Part shown: one piece after another, positions 32,833-41,970 of the stretch
How positions within the stretch are numbered: the first letter of the stretch is position 1
Layout of the letters: the number at the start of each line of letters is the position of its first letter
Assembly (NCBI GenBank): GCA_036525185.1
Contig: DATDAW010000057.1
Location: 1 to 41,970, forward strand
DNA: 41,970 nt
Direction: 5' to 3'
Origin: DATDAW01 sp036525185
Lineage (GTDB): Bacteria; Verrucomicrobiota; Verrucomicrobiia; Chthoniobacterales; DASVRZ01
Program-made: the position numbers and the translations under genes
The notes under the pieces: generated by a model
Seen by the model: the letters and a program-made list of their open reading frames with translations, nothing else
Told to the model about the DNA's origin: nothing
Databases searched by the model: none

Positions 32833-33831
32833 TCACCACTCAATCACCGCACCGGCCCACGTCAATCCGCCGCCAAAAACAACCAGCAGCAAGTTGTCAC
32901 CGCGCTGGAAACGGCCGGAGCGATTTGCTTCGTCGAGTGCGATGGCAACGGCCGCAGCAGATGTGTTGCCGTAAAGATCGAGATTCACGAAGAATTGATC
33001 CATCGGCAATTTCAAGCGGTCAGCAATCGCCTCGATGATCCGGACGTTGGCTTGGTGCGGGATGACACATTTGATCTCCGCGGCGGTCAAACCACAGGCG
33101 TCCAGGACGTCGATAGCGGCGCCAGTCATGGCAATGACGGCTTGTTTGTAGGTTTCCTTGCCCAACATTTTAATGGTGTTGAGCTTTTTGTCGAAATTTT
33201 CGGGCGTGACCGGACACGCGGAGCCGCCGCCGGGCATGATCAGGATATCCGAAAAATTGCCATCACTGCCCATTTTCGTGATCAGGATGCCTCGGGACCC
33301 TGGACGATGCTGAAGAATTGCTGCTCCGGCGCCGTCGCCGAAAAGGACACAGGTATTGCGGTCGGTCCAATCGATGCAGCTGCTCAATTTATCCGCGCCG
33401 ATGACGAGCACCGTTTCATACGTGCCGCTGCCAATGAACTGGCGCGCCGTTTCAACCGCGTAAAGAAATCCCGAACATGCAGCCGACAGATCGAACGCGG
33501 CAGCATTCTTGGCGCCTAGTTTTTTTTGCACCCAACACGCGGTGGCCGGAAAAAAGGTGTCGGGCGTGACGGTTGCCACGATGATCAAGTCGAGGTCCAG
33601 CGCGGTGACCCCGGCCTGTTCCATCGCTTTTTTCGCGGCTTCGACGCTCAAATCGCTCGTATTCTGGTTTTCTGCGGCAATACGGCGTTCCCGGATGCCC
33701 GTGCGTGTGACGATCCATTCATTGGAAGTCTCTACCATTTTTTCCAGATCGGCGTTGCTGAGAACACGTTCCGGGACATAGCTGCCGGTGCCAGTGATAG
33801 AAACGGAGCGGAGCGGGGTTTGGAGCGGCAT
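32833..33831 (-). CDS. fabH: 3-Oxoacyl-ACP synthase III
   Basis: FabH starts fatty-acid chains by condensing acetyl-CoA with malonyl-ACP. The 332-residue product shows the Cys-His-Asn triad: C119 in DLSAACSGFLYA, H259 in IPHQANVRI and N289 in LYGNTSAA. It also has SNEWIVTRTGIRERR and GDGAGA. I use the ATG at 33831, 3 bp after the plsX stop; the frame open to 34149 is a shadow of plsX. It completes the yceD-rpmF-plsX-fabH cluster found in many bacteria. Confidence 0.96.
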   Translation of the reverse strand: MPLQTPLRSVSITGTGSYVPERVLSNADLEKMVETSNEWIVTRTGIRERRIAAENQNTSDLSVEAAKKAMEQAGVTALDLDLIIVATVTPDTFFPATACWVQKKLGAKNAAAFDLSAACSGFLYAVETARQFIGSGTYETVLVIGADKLSSCIDWTDRNTCVLFGDGAGAAILQHRPGSRGILITKMGSDGNFSDILIMPGGGSACPVTPENFDKKLNTIKMLGKETYKQAVIAMTGAAIDVLDACGLTAAEIKCVIPHQANVRIIEAIADRLKLPMDQFFVNLDLYGNTSAAAVAIALDEANRSGRFQRGDNLLLVVFGGGLTWAGAVIEW

Positions 33832-33833
33832 GG

Positions 33834-34862
33834 TTATTGGGCGATGGGCGAGGCGGTCTTTCGGTGATGCCGTATTTCCTCGAGAATATGCGGGTTGACT
33901 TCGTGAGCAACCGATTCCGCGGCGACGCGGATGGCATTCTTGATAGCGCGCGGGCTGCTGGCACCATGCGCGATGATGACGGTGCCGTTGACGCCCAGGA
34001 GCGGACTCCCGCCATATTCGTCGGGATCGATTTTTTTCTTCAGCGACTTGAATGCGCCCTGTGCAAGCATGGCACCTGCAAGCCGGACCGGATTGGCCTT
34101 CAGCTCGTGTTTCAGCCATGTCATAATGGCGACGGCGATGGATTCGCACGTTTTAAGGACGACGTTGCCGACGTATCCATCGCAAACGACCACCTCGACA
34201 GGATCGGAAAAAAGATCATGGCCCTCGACGTTCCCTCGGAAATTGAGCGAGGTCTGCTTTAACTCCTTGAACACCTCCTTGGTGAGATCGGTGCCTTTGG
34301 TGTCTTCGTCACCGATCGACATCAAACCGACCTGGGGATTCTTGTATCCCAGGACGTGGCGCGAATAGACGCTGCCCATGATGGCGTATTGCACGAGGTG
34401 AATCGGGCGCGGCTCTGGATTCGCTCCAGCGTCGATGAGCAGGAAAAGATTTGTCTCCGTGGGCATCACGGTGGCAATGCCTGGACGGTCCACTCCGGGC
34501 AGGGTGCGGAGTTTGATCTGTGCCGCGGCGACAACGGCCCCGGTATGCCCGGCACTGACGAATGCGTCCGCTTTCCCGTTTTTGACCAGATCCATCGCCC
34601 GGGACAGCGAAGAATCCTTCTTTTTGCGGACCGCGTCGAGGGCGGCATCCGTCATATAGACAACTTCCGTCGTATGGACGATCTCGAGCCTGGGATCGTT
34701 GAGCGGAAACCGGTGGGCCTTGAGTTCACGCTCAACGGCGGCTTTGTCGCCTACGAGGAATAGTTTTTCGATCTGCGAATACTCTGCGAGCGCCTGGACT
34801 CCTCCGGCGACGATGTTCTTCGGCGCAAAATCGCCGCCCATGGCGTCGAGGGCGATTTTCAT
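33834..34862 (-). CDS. plsX: Phosphate acyltransferase PlsX
   Basis: PlsX makes acyl-phosphate from acyl-ACP for glycerol-3-phosphate acylation by PlsY. The 342-residue product begins MKIALDAMGGDFAP and contains VSAGHTGAVVAAA, LLIDAGANPEPRP, GDEDTKG and YGGSPLLGVNG, all diagnostic. It follows rpmF after 89 bp and precedes fabH by 2 bp, the common arrangement that ties ribosomal protein L32 to lipid synthesis genes. Confidence 0.96.
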   Translation of the reverse strand: MKIALDAMGGDFAPKNIVAGGVQALAEYSQIEKLFLVGDKAAVERELKAHRFPLNDPRLEIVHTTEVVYMTDAALDAVRKKKDSSLSRAMDLVKNGKADAFVSAGHTGAVVAAAQIKLRTLPGVDRPGIATVMPTETNLFLLIDAGANPEPRPIHLVQYAIMGSVYSRHVLGYKNPQVGLMSIGDEDTKGTDLTKEVFKELKQTSLNFRGNVEGHDLFSDPVEVVVCDGYVGNVVLKTCESIAVAIMTWLKHELKANPVRLAGAMLAQGAFKSLKKKIDPDEYGGSPLLGVNGTVIIAHGASSPRAIKNAIRVAAESVAHEVNPHILEEIRHHRKTASPIAQ

Positions 34863-34951
34863 CGGGCGATCTTAAAGATTAACGGCAACCACGACCACAA
34901 AGGGATGCGACGACGACGCACAAAGACGGTCTCCGCAATTCAACGTCGGAA

Positions 34952-35131
34952 TTAAACGCCGATCGTGAGGACCTGGCGCCCTTTATAATAACCGCACGCC
35001 GGGCACGCGATGTGGGCCGGCTTGCGGCTGCCGCATTGGTCGCAGGTTGCGAGCGAAGGCGCATGCCAGCGGTTTGCCGCACGGCGGGTCCGGAGGCGCA
35101 TTTTCGAGGTTTTTCTCTTGGGAACTCCCAT
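34952..35131 (-). CDS. rpmF: Ribosomal protein L32
   Basis: The 59-residue protein starts MGVPKRKTSKMRLRTRRAAN and has the zinc ribbon CDQC...CPAC (two CxxC pairs), so it is the zinc-binding form of L32 in the large ribosomal subunit. The start at 35131 is supported by a clear AGGAG (35141-35137) five bases upstream, inside the end of yceD, one of the best ribosome binding sites in this window. The open frame further left is not conserved. Confidence 0.95.
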   Translation of the reverse strand: MGVPKRKTSKMRLRTRRAANRWHAPSLATCDQCGSRKPAHIACPACGYYKGRQVLTIGV

Positions 35132-35132
35132 T

Positions 35133-35624
35133 TTAACTCCTTGGTCTGATTTGTAATTGTTTGAGAGCATCCCACGCCTGTGTCTGGGCGGCGGACGCCG
35201 ATTCGGTTTCGCTTGAAATGTGGCTTCCTGTTTCCGAGGCTTTGGCGGCAGATCCAGCACCTGGGCACTGGTTTGAGCCGTCCCAATCGCAACGCGGGTA
35301 GGCCGGAAGGGCGAGCAATATGTCTTCCCGAACCATGGGCGTCAAGTCGATCATTTCAGGACCCGTGAGTTCGGTTTGCAGGGCGAAATCTTCAATCTGA
35401 ATTGGGTAAACGAATTTCTCGAGGCAACGCACGCATTCGAGTTCAAAATCGATCGCAATCGTCCCCGTGGCGAAGAGTCCGCCGTCGGAAATACCCACTT
35501 CGAGCCGGTAGCGAATGCCTGTGAGGGGCCGGATGTTGCTTTCGTGGAGATCCAGAAGGCTGCTGTCCGCTTCCCCTTCCAAAACCAGCCCCTCTGCAGG
35601 GATTTGCTTGAGGTGCACTTTCAT
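35133..35624 (-). CDS. yceD: YceD family protein (DUF177)
   Basis: The 163-residue protein has the DUF177 core: the CVRCLEKF pair of cysteines and DLTPMVREDILLALPAYPRCD with the terminal Cys-containing motif. YceD is universally linked to rpmF and is thought to affect 23S rRNA processing or ribosome assembly, though the mechanism is not settled. A low-complexity Ser/Glu/Ala tail (about 125-150) precedes the end. Its stop lies one base from the rpmF start. Confidence 0.9.
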   Translation of the reverse strand: MKVHLKQIPAEGLVLEGEADSSLLDLHESNIRPLTGIRYRLEVGISDGGLFATGTIAIDFELECVRCLEKFVYPIQIEDFALQTELTGPEMIDLTPMVREDILLALPAYPRCDWDGSNQCPGAGSAAKASETGSHISSETESASAAQTQAWDALKQLQIRPRS

Positions 35625-35768
35625 GGACGAAATTCGGCCAATTTTTCGGGAATTGCCAGTTTTTCGACGTACAAGCGACGTCCCGGCTGTCCTGCTGTCC
35701 TCCAGAACGACGAAGGAGTCTTCTTTTTCAGACAGGAAGAGAGTTGGAAACCGTGCTCGACTCCGAGC

Positions 35769-36686
35769 TCAAAACAGAAACTCACCCTGTCCGCCTTTCA
35801 GCCCCAATTTTTCGGACTCGGCACGGACTTCGTCGGTAAGTCCCTTGAATTCACATTTTTCCATCGCGGTGATCCATTCAGGGTATCGCGGAACAATTTT
35901 CAAACGGTCAATCGGGACAGGCAACGGCAGGTCCAGGTCGAGTCGGACCATTTCGCGATTCTGCCGGACGAGATCAAGCGCAGCCCGAAATTTTTCCCGC
36001 AGCTTTTCATTGGCGATGGCATTCGGATTTTCCAAAAGCCGGTCCAGGCCACCGTGCCGGACAAGCAGAGTGGCCGCCGTTTTCAATCCGACGCCGGGAA
36101 CGCCCGGAATGTTGTCCACACTGTCGCCGATCAGGGCTAGAATATCCCCGATCATCGGTGGCGGGACGCCCCATTTTTTAAGAACAGCGGCCTCGCCCAG
36201 CAACGCGTGTGGATCCGACGGCGAAGCAAGATCAGCTTTGTTGGTCGAATATACCCAAACGCCGTCTCCAGTAAGCTGGAATAGATCCTTGTCGTTGGTG
36301 GCCAGGATGACCTCGTGCCCCAGAGCGCGCGCCGCCACCGTGTAGGAAGCCATCAAATCATCCGCCTCAGTGCTCGGAATGGACAGGCTCGGGAGGCCGA
36401 TCAGTGGCACGATGTCATGGATCGCGTCGAGCTGAATGGCGAGATCGCTAGGCATTTCCGCCCGTTGCTGTTTGTATCGCGGTTGCAACTGCGTCCGTCG
36501 TTCCGGCAAGCCTTCATCCCAGACGACAGCCGCAAAGTCCGGCGCCAGATCCTTGAGCATTTTCCGAACGGTTTTGATAAATCCGTAAATGGCATTCGTT
36601 GGCTCCCCACGCGAATTGCTCAGGCCCCGGATCGCGAAAAACGACCGGTAAACGTAGTAATACCCGTCAATCAGGAGAAGGCGCAT
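35769..36686 (-). CDS. Stand-alone 5'-3' exonuclease (Pol I N-terminal-like)
   Basis: The 305-residue protein is a FEN-type nuclease like the N-terminal domain of DNA polymerase I. It starts LLLIDGYYYVYRSFFAI and has AAVVWDEGLPERR, STEADDLMASY, VILATNDKDLFQL, IGDSVDNIPGVPGVG with the helix-hairpin-helix, and GLKTAATLL. It ends with no polymerase or proofreading domain, so it is either an ExoIX-like paralogue or a separate flap nuclease. The acidic metal ligands are present. I start at the ATG at 36686; an ATG two codons earlier is possible. Confidence 0.9.
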   Translation of the reverse strand: MRLLLIDGYYYVYRSFFAIRGLSNSRGEPTNAIYGFIKTVRKMLKDLAPDFAAVVWDEGLPERRTQLQPRYKQQRAEMPSDLAIQLDAIHDIVPLIGLPSLSIPSTEADDLMASYTVAARALGHEVILATNDKDLFQLTGDGVWVYSTNKADLASPSDPHALLGEAAVLKKWGVPPPMIGDILALIGDSVDNIPGVPGVGLKTAATLLVRHGGLDRLLENPNAIANEKLREKFRAALDLVRQNREMVRLDLDLPLPVPIDRLKIVPRYPEWITAMEKCEFKGLTDEVRAESEKLGLKGGQGEFLF

Positions 36687-36697
36687 CGGCAAAGGTT

Positions 36698-36833
36698 TTA
36701 AGTTTGTCAGTTTGTAAGTCTTAAGAGCGGAGATGCATTCCTCAGGCGGTGAACAATGACGAACAGCGATCTAGATATTCGGCGTAATCAAGGCCCTCGA
36801 TTCTTCTCAAAACTTACAGAACTTAAGACTTAA
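36698..36833. repeat. Long imperfect inverted repeat
   Basis: The left arm (36698-36726, starting TTAAGTTTGTCAG) and the right arm (36805-36833) are imperfect reverse complements over 29 bases, sharing TTAAGT, TGTAAGT and a TT-AGA end, with about 78 bases between. The right arm holds a double CTTAAGA unit. It lies between the BsuPI-type lipoprotein stop and the exonuclease start, both on the minus strand. A small non-coding repeat element is likely; it could also act as a terminator-like stem. Confidence 0.55.
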
Positions 36834-36842
36834 GACTTCGCT

Positions 36843-37454
36843 TCAGGGCCTTGGCGTCACGTTCGCTGTCCCGCTCAGGCCGACCTGCCCGACCATCGCC
36901 GCTTCGATGGTATAAGTGCGCCCGGCCACCATGTCGCGTGTCGGCACAGACTCCGAGTATTCGATTCGTTCACCGGGATTGATTGTGATGACGCCGTATT
37001 CCGGATTGAACGCGTGATCTTCCGACCACGTGAAAACGATCTTTCCTTCAGGCGAGCGAGCGAGGATTTCGATACGCTGCGACGACGTAAAGGTCAGGTT
37101 GACCATGTTGTTCTCACCGTTTGCGACGCGCACAGTTACTAACACCTGGCGTTTTTCGCTCAGCGAAGGCGATGGATCATCCACCAGCACGGAAAATTCC
37201 AACCCGCGCGCTTGTTTGACCTGAGGGGATTTGTCGAACGGGTGCAGTACGCGATCGAGAAAGCTGCGCTTTTTCGGCGGCGAGATGTCTGTCGGCGCCG
37301 CAACGCCAGGTGCGGTCGGATCGACCGGACCCGTTACGGCCGCCGTTTCCGATGCAGCAGCGGGGCCTTTCTTTTTCCAAAAACATCCGGCACAACTCAA
37401 AGCGATCAGGGCAAGGGCGATAGGAAAGAGTGCAAAATTTACGCGTTTACGCAT
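36843..37454 (-). CDS. Lipoprotein with BsuPI-like domain
   Basis: The 203-residue product has a lipoprotein-like signal (LFPIALALIALSCAGC); either Cys 21 or Cys 24 could be lipidated. A low-complexity Ala/Pro/Thr linker (about 30-65) follows. The C-terminal domain (about 85-203) resembles BsuPI, the intracellular proteinase inhibitor domain found in many exported proteins: NMVNLTFTSSQRIEILAR, EGKIVFTWSEDHAF, INPGERIEYSES. Protease inhibition is not assured. A GTG at 37469 would add five residues. It is divergent from the next gene with 64 bp between. Confidence 0.75.
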   Translation of the reverse strand: MRKRVNFALFPIALALIALSCAGCFWKKKGPAAASETAAVTGPVDPTAPGVAAPTDISPPKKRSFLDRVLHPFDKSPQVKQARGLEFSVLVDDPSPSLSEKRQVLVTVRVANGENNMVNLTFTSSQRIEILARSPEGKIVFTWSEDHAFNPEYGVITINPGERIEYSESVPTRDMVAGRTYTIEAAMVGQVGLSGTANVTPRP

Positions 37455-37518
37455 TTCCTCCGCATACACAAAGGTTTCAGAGGTTGCAATTGCGTTTGGA
37501 TTCTTTCATGCAAAGCGG

Positions 37519-38010
37519 ATGTCTTCCCTCTCCTCCCGCCTGCTCGTTATCTTTCTGATCACAATTGCCGGCCTCTTTAATATCGCCGGTTCAAAGAAAA
37601 AGCCGGCGGTCACCGTCCGTTTTCACGTGGAGGCTTCGAAGGAAAACGGCGCCCCGTTTACACTCCACATCCCGCGAGCCGACGGCCAGGGCGACTTGTG
37701 GGTGAGCCAGATTCCTGCCATCTCCGAAGAAGACATAGAATCATTCCTGCCCTATCAGGCAACCGACGGAACATTCGGGGCTTATTTCAAACTCGATTCC
37801 CACGGCAGACTGGCCATCGAGACCCTAAGCATGGAGGCCAAGGGAAAAGTCCTCGCCGTCATTGTCAGTGGCCGCCACGTCGTGGATCTCCTCATCGACC
37901 GCCCCATTCGCGACGGCCTCGCGGTCATTCCCAGCGGGTTGACCTCCCAGGAGGTCGATCTCCTGCACAAGAAGATTAAGATTACCGGCGAGAAGACAGG
38001 GAAAAAATGA
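37519..38010 (+). CDS. Small exported protein of unknown function
   Basis: The 163-residue protein has a hydrophobic N-terminus (LLVIFLITIAGLFNIA), a likely signal or anchor, followed by a basic patch and a single compact domain. Its pattern (VTVRFHVEASKENGAPFTLHI, then FLPYQATDGTFGAYFKLD and VVDLLIDRPIRDGLAVIPSGL) resembles SecD-type periplasmic P1 folds in spacing, but I cannot assign it with confidence. It starts at the ATG at 37519, divergent from the BsuPI-like lipoprotein gene, and ends 50 bp before icd. Confidence 0.68.
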   Translation: MSSLSSRLLVIFLITIAGLFNIAGSKKKPAVTVRFHVEASKENGAPFTLHIPRADGQGDLWVSQIPAISEEDIESFLPYQATDGTFGAYFKLDSHGRLAIETLSMEAKGKVLAVIVSGRHVVDLLIDRPIRDGLAVIPSGLTSQEVDLLHKKIKITGEKTGKK

Positions 38011-38060
38011 TTTGCAGGTATTCTCTCACAAGGTTCTGATCCAAACGCATCACCACGACT

Positions 38061-40289
<2,229 letters not shown>

Positions 40290-40326
40290 GGTTCCAAAAG
40301 CTCAGCGTCCGAAAAACTCATCCCTA

Positions 40327-40365
40327 CCCCGTCGGCCATAACGGCTGACGGGGTTTTCGGTTTTT
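40327..40365 (+). terminator. Intrinsic terminator after icd
   Basis: CCCCGTCGGC (40327-40336) pairs with GCTGACGGGG (40344-40353), one G-T pair, around a 7-base loop. A T-rich tract (TTTTCGGTTTTT, 40354-40365) follows. It lies 37 bp after the icd stop. Confidence 0.85.
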
Positions 40366-40936
40366 GAATGCGGCCCTCAAAACCTTCTTGAACCCACTTA
40401 ACGCAGCACGTCTTGCGGGACCGGGCGTCGCCTTGAGGGTTCGTTCAACCAAAAGAAAATCCGGCATTTAAAAAAAACGTCGATTTGTTATGTCAATTTG
40501 CGTTGGATTTTCCCGGCGACCCTGATAAGACCTCGTGCCGTGCGGCTTCCTCACGCGTACCTATGCCCAAGGGCCGTTTTTTCGGAAAGAAACAACCAGG
40601 GGCGGCAGCTTGTCTCGAGCGCTATCCACAAGCTTCTATGCCACGCCGGCAAACGTTTTTCCCGATCGGTCAACCTGATAGGTCCGGCGAACTCAGACCG
40701 TATTTGCGCACGTATCCATGATGCGAATTGGGCCGCTTTGCGGCAAATTCCCTCGTGTAGTCCCATCTGACTTTCGTTCCGAGCTCAGCCCACCTAAACG
40801 ACCTCCCCATCAAGGGACACGCAAGAACACCAAATCTCCAAGGTCCAATCGGGAATCGCGGCCCTCTCCTACAAGCCTCTTGGTGAAACCTTTTCAACCG
40901 CCCAGTATCACCGACCAAATCGAACTGCATTCTTTT
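40366..40936. other. Gene-free stretch between icd and the last gene
   Basis: About 570 bp lie here with no gene I can support. The open frames on both strands are short, rich in Arg and Ser, and lack family features. The region before the last gene (40900-40936) is presumably its promoter and leader, but no convincing -35/-10 pair or ribosome binding site is visible. I find no tRNA or transposase remnant. Confidence 0.45.
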
Positions 40937-41970
40937 ATGCTGAAGTTTTTTCATCGGCGCCCCAACAGTTCCTCGGTCATCAAGCTTGGCATCGTCGGCT
41001 GTGGTGTGATGGGATGGCGACACGCCCGGATGTTCCGAAAAATAGCCGGATGTACTCTTGTTGCCGTGGCTGACGTCGAAATCAAGAAGGCCACCAGTCT
41101 GTCAGAGCGCTCTGGAAATCCGAAAACGTTTTCGTCTGTAGAGGAGATGCTTGATTCCTGCGACATCGACGCCATCAGCGTCGTAACGCCCGATGCCACG
41201 CATGTGCCTATCGCGCTGGAGGCCATCGCCCGCGGCAAGCACGTGTTGTGTGAAAAACCTCTCGCGGTCAATCGTGATGACGCGTACAAGCTTTCCAAGG
41301 CGGCGGCAGCGGCGGGAGTGGTGAATATGGTAAACTTCACCTATCGAAGCGCCCCCGCCCTTCAGCGGGCCCAAGCGCTCATTCGCGACGGGGAAATTGG
41401 CCGTGTCGTGCATGTAGAGGCCAGCTACCTTCAAAGCTGGCTCAGCGACGAGGAGCCCGGATGGCGCACTGACTGGACAAAATTGTGGCGACTCTCCAGC
41501 CGTCATGGCAGCAATGGAGTGTTGGGAGACATCGGCGTGCATGTCCTGGATTTTGCTTCCTATCCTGTTGGCGACATCACCGCGGTTAGTTGTCGGCTTC
41601 ACAGCTTCGACGAATTAAAGGGTGTCGCGATCGGCGAATACATCCTCGATGCCCATGACAGCGCCGTGATCAATGTCGAGTTCTCCAATGGCGCGCTGGG
41701 GGTCATCCACTCTACCCGCTGGGCAAGCGGCCACTCCAACTCGCTCCGCCTTCGTGTTTTCGGAACCTTGGGAAGCATCCTGATTGACCTCGATACATCG
41801 AGCCGGTACCTGCTGCAGTTCCGGGGCCGCGATTCGAACGCCAACCGTTGGAAGAAAGTCGCTTGCCCGGTCACACCGAACAACTTTGATCGATTTATCT
41901 GGAGCATCCAGACAGGCGTGAACGACCAGCCGGATTTTGCAAGAGGAGCCGCGATTCAAGACATCCTTGG
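40937..41970 (+). CDS. Gfo/Idh/MocA family oxidoreductase (cut at right edge)
   Basis: The frame runs from the ATG at 40937 through 344 codons and is open at the window edge, so the C-terminus is missing. It has the Rossmann motif KLGIVGCGVMGWRHA (about 16-30), VTPDATHVPIALEAI, and CEKPLAVN with the family active-site Lys. In the C-terminal domain NGVLGDIGVHVLDFASY and ALGVIHSTRWASG are visible. The substrate is unknown. It is only distantly similar to the other oxidoreductase of this family at 27424-28515, sharing mainly the dinucleotide and EKP motifs. No partner gene is visible inside the window. Confidence 0.9.
   Translation, partial: MLKFFHRRPNSSSVIKLGIVGCGVMGWRHARMFRKIAGCTLVAVADVEIKKATSLSERSGNPKTFSSVEEMLDSCDIDAISVVTPDATHVPIALEAIARGKHVLCEKPLAVNRDDAYKLSKAAAAAGVVNMVNFTYRSAPALQRAQALIRDGEIGRVVHVEASYLQSWLSDEEPGWRTDWTKLWRLSSRHGSNGVLGDIGVHVLDFASYPVGDITAVSCRLHSFDELKGVAIGEYILDAHDSAVINVEFSNGALGVIHSTRWASGHSNSLRLRVFGTLGSILIDLDTSSRYLLQFRGRDSNANRWKKVACPVTPNNFDRFIWSIQTGVNDQPDFARGAAIQDIL

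Noticed and set aside
40670..41023. 117-codon Arg-rich minus-strand frame before and across the start of the last oxidoreductase gene.
   Set aside because: No family features, and it overlaps the conserved Rossmann start of the oxidoreductase.

Overview
The window looks like chromosomal DNA from a Gram-negative bacterium of the Verrucomicrobiota (inferred). It has roughly 55-58% GC, lipoproteins with signal-peptidase-II type N-termini, an outer-membrane beta-barrel porin, a secreted glycosidase, many genes without a clear Shine-Dalgarno sequence, and bacterial Mpa and Dop genes outside an actinobacterial setting. Almost everything is ordinary core metabolism. I see no tRNA, rRNA, insertion sequence, prophage or CRISPR array.

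Left part (1-12700). A SigZ-like ECF sigma factor, cut by the window edge, precedes an arsenite methyltransferase (arsM) whose cysteine-rich N-terminus is broken by an apparent one-base deletion. On the minus strand follows a complete phosphate-starvation module. Read in its own direction it is a PhoB-type regulator, a porin, pstS, pstC (with a large periplasmic insertion), pstA, pstB and phoU. Three Pho-box-like motifs spaced exactly 11 bp apart lie between regulator and porin. Next come an HNH endonuclease, a gene-free stretch with a leftward intrinsic terminator, a tRNA-dihydrouridine synthase gene, and a small minus-strand group (secreted SRPBCC protein, thioredoxin-like protein, SufE).

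Middle (12700-21150, mainly plus strand). A proteasome-type AAA ATPase (Mpa/ARC) is followed by Dop, the deamidase/depupylase of the Pup (or UBact) modifier system. No modifier, ligase (PafA) or 20S subunit gene is nearby, and the ATPase lacks the usual C-terminal proteasome-docking tail. A class-I glutamine amidotransferase faces dop. Then come a lipoprotein gene and the run tyrA-aroA-cmk-plsC (aromatic amino acids, CMP kinase, phospholipid acylation) and glnB (PII).

Right part (21150-41970, mainly minus strand). An FHA-nucleotidyl cyclase faces glnB. An operon trpB-yicC-gmk-coaC and the overlapping pair exoD-like/mutY come next. A carbohydrate locus follows (clan-A glycosidase, LacI regulator, Gfo/Idh/MocA oxidoreductase), then tatD and the conserved yceD-rpmF-plsX-fabH cluster that begins fatty-acid and phospholipid synthesis. 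After these are a stand-alone 5'-3' exonuclease, a BsuPI-domain lipoprotein, a small exported protein of unknown function, monomeric isocitrate dehydrogenase with its terminator, about 570 bp without a gene, and a second Gfo/Idh/MocA oxidoreductase cut by the right edge. Two imperfect inverted-repeat elements sit at same-strand gene junctions (32747-32830 and 36698-36833), and a perfect 12-bp hairpin separates porin from pstS.
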